In this document: positions 56,001-64,000 of the stretch, piece by piece | Layout: each line of letters begins with the position of its first letter | Position numbering within the stretch: the first letter of the stretch is position 1 | Assembly (NCBI RefSeq): GCF_001577835.2 | Contig: NC_029532.1 | Location: 5,722,606-5,786,605 of the forward strand | DNA: 64,000 nucleotides | Direction of reading: 5' to 3' | Origin: Coturnix japonica | Taxonomy: Eukaryota; Chordata; Aves; Galliformes; Phasianidae | The notes under the pieces: model-generated | The model's database searches: none | The model's input: only the letters and a program-made list of their open reading frames with translations | Told to the model about the DNA's origin: nothing | Made by a program: the position numbers and the translations under genes

Positions 56001-56868
56001 CTATTGCCAACAGTGTTAACCCAGCCCATGCTCAGTCCCCATCGCTGCCAGGACCTGCCTTCTTTGAGTGCCCTGCCTGTGCCACCTTGACCCCCTGCTG
56101 CTCAGCCCTGCTGGATGCTAAATGGAAACCCCCCCCATTCTGCCAAGTGTTAAATACTTATCAAGCTAATACAGCGTCTTCGCGGAGGTGCGTACATGAG
56201 ACAACATGTTACCATAATTAACAAGCAGCTGGAGTTGGCATCGGGCTGCAGCTGCTGGCGGCGGCTCCCAGCGCCTTTCCCAGGGCTGCAGCTCTGCCCC
56301 CCCCCCCAGTAGCAGGGCAGTGTTGAGGGGAGAAATGCCTTGTAGGTCCCTTCCCACCTTGCAGGGGGTGGTGGTGGCCTTCAGCCCCTGTTCTGCAGAG
56401 CCATGGAGGTCTGGGACTATTTCTGGGTATATAAGCAAATGCTTATACAGGGGGTGAGGAGTTGTTATGGGGGGCACTGAGCTGAGAGCTGTAGGGAATC
56501 CTGCTGCTGGAGACTCCAACAGTGGTGGCTTATCCCTGTGCCATGGAATCACATGGGCAGCGATGGGCAAGTGCCACTGGGATCTGTGTGATAGATGTCA
56601 GGGACCAATAGTGGCACCAATGGTGGTGAAAGAGAGTGGCTGTGATGGGACTGTAAGCCCAGCCCTGGGGATGAAGGTGGTAGGGTGGGGTTGATGGGGG
56701 TCATTTACTTGTTCAGGCTTATTGAGGTGATGTGGATCCATCCCTCTGCTCAGCCCTATTCAAACCTCCCCCATACTTTCGAATTGCCTTGAGCTCCCTA
56801 ACTTTCCAGCTCTGGAGAAGTCATTGCAGCAGTTGATGTTTGTATCATGACCTACATTGCTATTGGGT
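47039..56868. other. Intergenic, no gene recognised
   Basis: No coding exon recognised. Overlapping + frames at 53226-53912 and 53342-53794 are open for hundreds of bases but show no domain. A candidate element at 51440-51650 lies within. Confidence 0.5.
51440..51650. promoter_or_regulatory. Candidate conserved element with a perfect octamer
   Basis: ATGCAAAT at 51533-51540 (POU/Oct motif) lies among CTTGATTTTAACTTAATTTC and GTCTTTAATCCGAATGGGC. AT-rich relative to its flanks. Confidence 0.3.
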
Positions 56869-56888
56869 TATATATATATATATATATT
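56869..56888 (+). repeat. TA dinucleotide microsatellite
   Basis: About ten TA units. Confidence 0.9.
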
Positions 56889-56889
56889 T

Positions 56890-57340
56890 ACTGCGCTGTA
56901 TGCTAGCTTCCCACATGCAAATTGCTCTGAGTGAGCCATTTATCTGGAAAATAAAGGTTATGTTCTCAAAAGGCATTTAGTTCCTTTCTGAATGATTGAG
57001 CGAGTTTTCCACCGAGAAAACAAAGGTCTTTAACACAGTCCAAACCGACGACAGGGAAAAAGGCTCAGGTAAAACCCCTCCATTTATTTAATAGCTCCCC
57101 CTTCCTCATTCATATTTACAAGATAAAAGGGGCTCCATCAACCCATTAGAGTTGAAATACGTGTCCTGTCTTCAAGGAAAGCAAATCCCATCTGGCATCC
57201 CTGGAGGAACATAACCTTAACTTCAGCTTAATGCCACATTAGGGTATCTAACAGATCCAGCCTGAGATTTACCTGCCTTTAAGGAAGATTTATTTTGGAA
57301 GCAAACAGGCTCATGTGACAAATCTCTTTCCATCAGCACC
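56890..57340. promoter_or_regulatory. Candidate conserved non-coding element, long
   Basis: A 450-base AT-rich, non-repetitive block with octamer ATGCAAAT (56915-56922), SOX/TCF-like AACAAAGG, CCATTTATTTAATAGC and CAGCTTAATGCC. It is the longest such block between the Ly6-like gene and the end of the window. Confidence 0.35.
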
Positions 57341-58995
57341 TGAGGTGAGGAGGAGCGGTTCCCCTTCTGGGGGTCCCTGCTGTGTCCTGGGCTGGGTGTG
57401 GAGCTGGGAGTTGCCCTAGGGCTGGGCTGCTTCCCCCTACCCCACTGTGCAGACCCTGTTTGCTCTGTGCCTGCAGGGCTTGGGGAGAGGCTCTAGGGAA
57501 AGGTGGTTCCAGCTTCTGTGGCTCTTGCATTTGCCTGGGAAATCAGAGAGTTTTCTGTACTGAAGGTATTGCTGCCAACACCTCTCTGCATCCCCACCCC
57601 AGCACCGCCTGTTTCCATCACCACCCCCACCACCTTAAGAACAAGAGCAGAGAGGGGCACTTTCTCTCTTTCCCATGCAACTTAACCTCAGGGACTCAGT
57701 GCTGCGGTCCTAAAAACACACCAGCAGCTGTAGGAATGCAGGATTGGGTTCCTGCAGCAGCTGCTGCAGAATTGGGTGACTCCATCCTAAATGACACCTC
57801 AGTGATGTGGTTCTTCAGGGCAGCAAAATTGCTGGTGGCCTGGGGTGGGAAGCACAGCCTGGCTGGGTCTGCTGAGAGGTTTTAGCCATAGCATCATAGT
57901 GGTGTCTGAGCAGAAAGAGTGTTTCTGTACAGAGCAAACCCGGAGGTGATGTTTGCAGCAATAGGTTCATTGTCACTTATGGTTTCATTGATATGAATAG
58001 AAAATGGATGAGGGTTTTATAATTATTTAAACAATCCCAAATGTGTGAGACTGCTTGGGACTAAAATATGAGGCATTTCTTGGTGCTTCCCTGCTTGCCT
58101 ATGCCTAAGGTGGTAGCTGTTCTCTTTCCCTCAGATCTGGCTTCTGCTGTAAGTGGAAAACATGGGGGGTTGGTGAGATGGAACACACACTGTGCCATGC
58201 GAGCCCCTGGGCTTTGGATGCTCTGCATCTCCTCCTGGTTCTCGCCAAGCCCCTGGGCTGCACAAACCTTGGTGTCTGCTGGCAGAGCTTCCCCAGCAGC
58301 ACCCTGGGGAGAGGCTGCAGATGCCGAGGATTCCTGTTCTCCTCTCGAGATACCATGCAACATGCGGGTGGCCGGGCAGGACGAGGGGTGTGGAGCATCC
58401 CTTGTAGGGAGCCAGCTCCAAAGGGCTCTATGGGATAAACCCCAACACAAAGCCTCTGGTGGGTTTGGGATCAGGGCTGCTCATTCTGAGGGGCTGTGGG
58501 GATGGGCACAGCTGCCCTGCGTTACCAAACTGCATCTCATCAGGCTGTTGATGTACACGCTGTTCAGCCTGAGAACGAGAGGGCAAGTCAGCTGCAGGTG
58601 GGTGAAACCTATCTCCTCTGCACTGAACTGGCCTGCCTGACTGGTTTTTTATGATTATTTTTTATTCTGTCTCCAGTTAGGCAATACACTTACCTGTTAG
58701 AAATATCGCCCTGGGCTGCCAGCTCAGCGAAGGAGAAAAGCGGGTGTGTGTGTTACCGAGGGAAGATGGGGGTCACCACCCTGCCAGGGGGACACCTCGG
58801 CCCTTCCCTGCCCTCCCTGGGCTCTGCTTCTCATGGGGTGCTTAGAGCTGAGCATCCTTATAGGGGGGATATCCAGGAGAGAGCTCCCAACATCTCCTCC
58901 TCCTACACCCTCAGGGTCACTGGGCTGCAATGGATGGATTTCAGCCCAGCCTGCAGTTTGGGATCGTTAACCATGAAGGTGCCCCTGGGAAGAAG

Positions 58996-59019
58996 CAAAA
59001 AAAAAAAACAACAAAAAAG
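58996..59019 (+). repeat. A-rich simple repeat
   Basis: Two A runs separated by CAACA. Confidence 0.8.
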
Positions 59020-59493
59020 GTATTTGGGAAAATTTGCTAACAGACTCTAATGACTTAATAATCCCTGCCGGAGAGAGCGCGGCAGGTTATGTGAATGTCA
59101 AGTTTGTTTGCTTTGCCGAGAGCCGACTGCTGTTAGGTAATCAGAGGGTGTGACCTCCTTCGTGGGGAAAAGGCAAGGCAAGGAAAGCGTGTGCCCGCTG
59201 CCCTGCTGCAGGTGAGCAGCAGTGATGGGCACAGAGTGGCCCTGGCAGCTCCACTGCTGTGCCCTACTGAGCTCATTGAGAGCATGCTGTGGGGCTGGGT
59301 GGTGGGGTGGGATCCAGCAGGGAGCCCAAGGGAGGGGTGTTGGGTATGAGCTGCCCAGGGAATGTTATTGGGTGGGCACAAGGTGGATGCATGTGTCCAA
59401 GTGAGCTGTGGCACAGCACGAGCCCCTCTTGGCCAAGCCCGCACCCCAGCCTGCCCAGATGGGGAACACTGTCCCATTTTGGGGATGCCATTG

Positions 59494-59645
59494 GGAATCA
59501 TAGGATGGCTTGGGTTGGGAAGGACCTGCTTGTGGACAGGGGTGCCACACAGCAGATTGAGTTGCCCATCCAACTTGGCCTTGGACACCTCCAGGGATGA
59601 GGCACCCACAGCTCCTCACAGCCAGTGCCCAACTGAGCAAAGTGT
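59494..59645 (-). mobile_element. CR1 LINE 3' fragment, about 150 bases
   Basis: GGAATCATAGGATGGCTTGG begins the reversed tail; GGAAGGACCTG, CATCCAACTTGGCCTTGGAC and ACCTCCAGGGATGAGGCACC follow in CR1 order. Confidence 0.9.
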
Positions 59646-60458
59646 GGGATTTGCTGGGACCTTTCCTTGTCAGGGCAGGACTCTAAGCATACTTTGCATT
59701 ATCTGCCATGACCCGTGGCATCAGTACAGGCTGCCCCACACCCACAGGGACATGACATCTCACTCTGAAAGCCAAAACCAGGCAGGTGGGGGCTGACCCC
59801 CTCCCCACTGCCAGGTCCATTGTGAAGGGGAGTGCATGACTGCAAGCACTGGAGCTCCTGGAGCACAGGTTGCCACCTCGCAGCTGCTCTCAAGCTCCAG
59901 CTTGCCTGCCCCGATGCTGTTTGAACAGGCACCTTTGCAGACGTAGCTCTAGGCCAAGTTGTGGGGCAGCCGGGAGGGAACCGCCTGGCTCCAGACCCCG
60001 CTGCGGGAGGTCCGGGCGCGTGGGCACCGAAATACCGTGTGCCAACCACAGCTCTGCCCCAGGGCTTCAACACCTGTGGCCACTTTGAACCCCAACCACA
60101 GCCCCGAGGTGCCAGCAGAATACGTGGGAGCGCTGGGGCTCAGCTTACACCCATTTTTACAACCATTGCTCAGAGTTCTGGGGGCAGGTTGCATTTCCCA
60201 CTAATAGCAGCTTGCTGGGGTCCTCCTAGCAAAAAATACCCCATAACTGCATTATGAAGCCAAGACTTCTGTCATCTCCCCTTGCTTTGCTTGCTTTCCT
60301 GAGGCTGCCACACTGTAGGGGATTAGGGGAGGATGGCTCCATGCACCTTGCACAGCACCCAGCATCCTGCAGGGATGCCCTGGATGCCACTGCAGCAGGC
60401 AGAGCTCCAGAGAGCATGACACACACACTGCAAAATGAATTAAAAAACAGACAGGCAC

Positions 60459-60487
60459 ATAAAAAAAGAAAAAGAAAAAAGGAAAAG
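60459..60487 (+). repeat. AAAG-type simple repeat
   Basis: Imperfect A/G-rich run. Confidence 0.75.
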
Positions 60488-60499
60488 GCTTCTGAGGCT

Positions 60500-60660
60500 T
60501 AGCGTTGGATATTTATACACTTGACATAAAGGATATTTCTGCATTGAAGTAATAAGCGTGACTCAGTAAACCAATGGGGAAAGGGTGTTCCCTTTGCAGC
60601 AAAACCTCAAAAGATCAAAGAACTTCTTGAGCGGTTTAACATTTTGAATGTTAAATGAAT
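60500..60660. promoter_or_regulatory. Candidate enhancer with AP-1 and TCF/LEF motifs
   Basis: TGACTCA (60559-60565) and AGATCAAAG (60612-60620) sit in an AT-rich, non-repetitive block. Single motifs are weak evidence. Confidence 0.25.
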
Positions 60661-61119
60661 TGGTTTCCCTTCCCTCTCCCCCTCATGCTTGCCTTAAAGT
60701 TTTGATTTTGGATTTAACTGGGAATGGATCGCTTTGGGAGCTCGAGGTACGTGTGGCTCTGAAATGGCACAGCCACAGGCCCAGGGGATGTCAGCCCTGC
60801 ATGGGGACATGGTTTAATGGGAACTGGCTTTTCCCCTCGCTGTCACCTTCCAGACTTGCTCCTGCTATGGGATGAATGCAGGCAGCCCTCACCAGTGGGA
60901 TGTCCCAGCACGCCAAGTCCCCACACCAATGCCCACTGCTGGTCTTCAGGCAGAGCTGAGCATCACCAGCTTCCAGCAGCTCCTTCCCTTGGGAGAAGCA
61001 AATCCTTCTATCATTGTGCTTGTATGGGATGGAAGGGGGCAGCTCTGTCCCCTGCCTGCAGCAAGCAGCAAAGGATGGTGTGTGTTCACCGGTTAGGGAC
61101 AGAGCTGTGTCAGTGCACA

Positions 61120-61215
61120 CATGTGCCTTTGTGGGATCGATAGGCTGGAGTAATATATCGCACCGAGATAACAAATCACTTAGCTTATTGGGTCTTAATT
61201 AAGCCTCTTTTATCT
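61120..61215. promoter_or_regulatory. Candidate conserved non-coding element
   Basis: GGATCGATAGG, GTAATATATCGC, CGAGATAACAAATCAC and TCTTAATTAAGCC lie close together, in contrast to the GC-rich flanks. Confidence 0.3.
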
Positions 61216-63865
61216 CCATGACAGCCACACACCTGGGCTATCACCCCGACCAGCAGCGGCTGAGCAGAGGGGGACGTGGTGCAGGAGAGCAGGGATTGAT
61301 GAGCTGTACTGGGTGGAATTGCCTCATTGTGCTGCTGCACTCAGGGCCATCCATCTCCCACTCCCCACAGCCGTCCTGGGCTGGGACCCCCCACTGCAGC
61401 CCCCTCCTCCTGGCGCCGTGTAGGCAGGGGATGAAGGACAGGGGCAGGGGACACCCAATGGCATTAGCCAGGCTCAGGGCGATGAGCTCAGGGCGAGCTG
61501 CCCCGTTAGCCCCCCTGGGTAATAGATACAGTTGTTATAGTCCCTGACAGCGTGAAATGAAGACCTACATCACCATAATGTATTGTCAGGCTGTGAGCAC
61601 AGTGCGGCCCCTGAGATGAATGAATGCAATATCTCTGCGTGCGAGGGGGAAGGCGGGGACGGGGGCTCTGCTGTGCTGCTGCCCTCTGGGCGCTTTGTGA
61701 GGCGACAGAAAAAGGCATTTTTTATGGGTGATGCAGAGGCTGAGGGTGTCCGGTCCCTGCAGAGCTGATGACAGGTCCAACCCATGAAGGGCAGCATGTA
61801 ACAAATGACTGAAGTGCTGCCGTGATGAGTTCAGCCTGCAATGAAGTCATCGCGCCCTGCCTTGCTGCCAACTGGGGCTGCAGGGCAATTGATGGCACTG
61901 GGGTAAGAGGGATCAGTGCACGGCACAGCTCCTATGAGCTGAGAGCAAAGGGAACCTTCCAAAGCAAAGAGGCTGGAAATGTGCGTTCATGACAACGGGA
62001 ATCTGAGGCACGTATTGCATTATTTGAAAGTAGGACAGTTCTCACTCTGAACTACGACTGCTGATGTAGTGACTTGGAGTGGAATAATGAGAGCTGGGAG
62101 TTGTGAGTGACTTACAGCCAAGCAGCCAAGTCCTGCAGGACCCCTCCATCTCCGCAGCAGTTGTCCTGCTTTAAGATGATCCTTACATCATTCCCAACCT
62201 CAGGCTGCTGCTGGGACTCAGCCTTTCCTTTCTGCTTATCCCAGGGCAAGCTGGCAGCAGCAAAACTGACTGAGAACTGAGGAGAACTGAGCACAGGTCC
62301 AAGAATGGCTGCAGGCTTATCTCATGCAAAGTCTGCTTGGGATTTCTCCCTTTCCCTGTGTTTGGGATGGCAGTGACCATACCCACACTCTCCACATGGG
62401 TTTTGATTCTTGCCAAGCATCGAGCTGTTCTTCCTGCTGCATGGCAGGCACTGCATGTGTGCAAATATTCCTTTAAAACAATAAAATAAGGGTCTGGGTT
62501 GAAAGACAAGCAGCTCGTAATTCAGCATTGCATCAAAGTCCGAAGTACTCACATTACACAAAATCCAACCAAAGGGCAACACCCTTCCAGTGTTCCTGAA
62601 TATTCACCACTATTTGCAGGTTTTAGGATGAACATGAGGCAGACAATCAATCCCCATAAGGTGTCAGTGAGACTTTCCTCTCCAGACCAGCTCAGCTGGA
62701 CATATTGTATCGTTAAGGTCATTTCCAGTGTGTGATGGACCAGGCAGGACAGGATTCCTCTCTATGTCATGAGGTTTGGAGCTGCAAGGGGCACACAGCT
62801 CCGCTCTTCCTCTTGGCCATCATTGCTGCTTGGAGGTTTTTCCCTCTGAGGTTGAGTCTTCCCTCGTGCTGCCGCTCAGAGCCTGTCCCCATTGGTGATA
62901 TACGATGCCCTTCTAATCTCCAGCGACATAAATTTCTCTCCTGTTTGTCTCCCTGTGTCACATCCTTCTCACCCCGTGCCTGTTATTATGTCTAGCTTTG
63001 CGGCTGCGTTTCAATGTTTTCCCTTGTTTGTCTCCTTCACCTGAGGATGTCCATTATAGGATGTAACAGCTTTAATAGCTTATGAACGGGAGGATGGGGT
63101 TTTTGTGCTTCAAGGAGCAGTGCTCACAGCAGTCACCACTCAGAGTGGCATTTCCCATTGCTGGGTACCCCAGCTGCTTTCTTTTCTCCTTAAGTCCAGG
63201 GACAAATGGTTTGTAAAGCTGATGGTCCAATTCATACTGCTGGGAGGTGGAGCTGGGTGAATGAGTTGTCCCCCTCCACTCTGGCCTAGAGATAGAAATG
63301 TCCTTCATTGGTCTGCTCCCACTCTGAGCCCCAATAACAGCATCACCCTGGGATGCTCTGGTGCAGCTGGAGCCTGATCCCAGCATCTGGCAACAGAGAC
63401 TGAGCACTCCTCATCCTCACCTCTCTAAGAGCAAAGCGCCATGCGACCAGGATCTAATTAAGCAGACTAATCTGAAGGAGGTACTACATCTCCATGGAAA
63501 ACCGCTTCAGTTTGGCTTCTCCGGATAATAAACAAAGCACTTGGGCAGACGATAGGGCATTTAAGTGTTTACTCTTCAGAGCATTAAGTGCTAAATTTGT
63601 TTTCAGCTCACTTATGAAAAACCCTCACGGAGCAAAGCACACAAGGGGCTCAGTTGTACCTTCAGCTCCTCTCTGAGCCTCCTGCAAGGAGCCTGGTCCA
63701 TGGGCTGCTCAGTGGGAAGCAGCAGCCATTGGCAGCATAGGGGCTGAATTTGAACTGTGGGGATGCTGCTGGGGCAGAGAGGTGCTGGGATGGAGCAGCA
63801 TCTTCCCAACCCCATGCAGAATGCTATGGGCTACGCTGAGCACATCTGGCCACCGCTGCCATGTA

Positions 63866-63921
<56 letters not shown>
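63866..63921 (+). repeat. Poly(G) tract of 56 bases
   Basis: An uninterrupted run of G. It can form G-quadruplexes or triplexes and is a common site of sequencing and assembly error, so its length is uncertain. The - strand frame across it that reads as polyproline is an artefact of the run. Confidence 0.9.
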
Positions 63922-64000
63922 CTTCACCCAGGGCCATAGAAATGGAACACAAAACCAACAAAACAACTCTCCGTTTCTAAAGCTCTATGAAGTTTGCACC
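63922..64000. other. End of window, nothing recognised
   Basis: Eighty bases after the G run with no feature I can name. Confidence 0.5.

Larger units (their letters stand above)
57341..63865. other. Intergenic, no gene recognised
   Basis: No coding exon recognised. The + frame at 58068-58640 (190 codons) lacks any known domain and overlaps open frames on both strands. A small CpG cluster lies at about 59945-60045. Confidence 0.5.

Noticed and set aside
58068-58640. 190-codon + strand frame
   Set aside because: No recognisable domain, and frames are open on both strands across the same stretch; read as chance in stop-poor GC-rich sequence.
63709-63966. 85-codon - strand frame with a polyproline stretch
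   Set aside because: The prolines are only the translation of the 56-base G run.

Overview
The window looks like bird nuclear DNA, most likely galliform (chicken-like). The signs are a compact WDR5 gene, many 3'-end fragments of CR1 LINEs (the main avian retroposon), and almost no other interspersed repeats. WDR5 next to the U6atac snRNA gene matches, as I recall it, human 9q34 (WDR5 - RNU6ATAC - RXRA), which corresponds to a chicken microchromosome. RXRA itself is not in the window.

Layout. (1) Positions 1-8560 hold the 3' three quarters of WDR5 on the + strand: eleven coding exons (residues 64-334), GT-AG introns throughout, and a roughly 1.1 kb 3'UTR. The 5' exons lie upstream of the window. 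(2) Positions 8985-9172, on the - strand and convergent with WDR5, hold an intact U6atac minor-spliceosome snRNA gene with TATA box, PSE-like element and T-run terminator. A small CpG-rich patch behind it (9340-9460) carries a tRNA B-box-like sequence in a hairpin. (3) Positions 11571-13245 hold a three-exon gene for a small GPI-anchored Ly6/uPAR (three-finger) protein with all ten cysteines and a poly(A) signal; I cannot assign it to a named family member. (4) Positions 13.3-64 kb show no recognisable protein-coding gene. This stretch holds CR1 fragments, two degenerate minisatellites, simple repeats, a CpG-rich patch with two adjacent GC hairpins, a 56-base G run at the far end, and several AT-rich, homeodomain-type islands that look like conserved regulatory elements.

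The most interesting unexplained signal is at 22085-22720. A TAAT-rich island with RFX-type X-box-like motifs runs into a compact array on the + strand: X-box, CRE-like TGACATCA, TATA-like element, CpG-rich leader and a good splice donor. I read it as a candidate promoter plus first exon of an undescribed transcript. Other points worth checking are the Ly6 gene's identity, an intramolecular 9-bp complementarity in U6atac, and the long G tract.

The three genes are not an operon and have no shared function that I can see. WDR5 is a chromatin scaffold, U6atac serves the minor spliceosome, and the Ly6 protein would sit at the cell surface.
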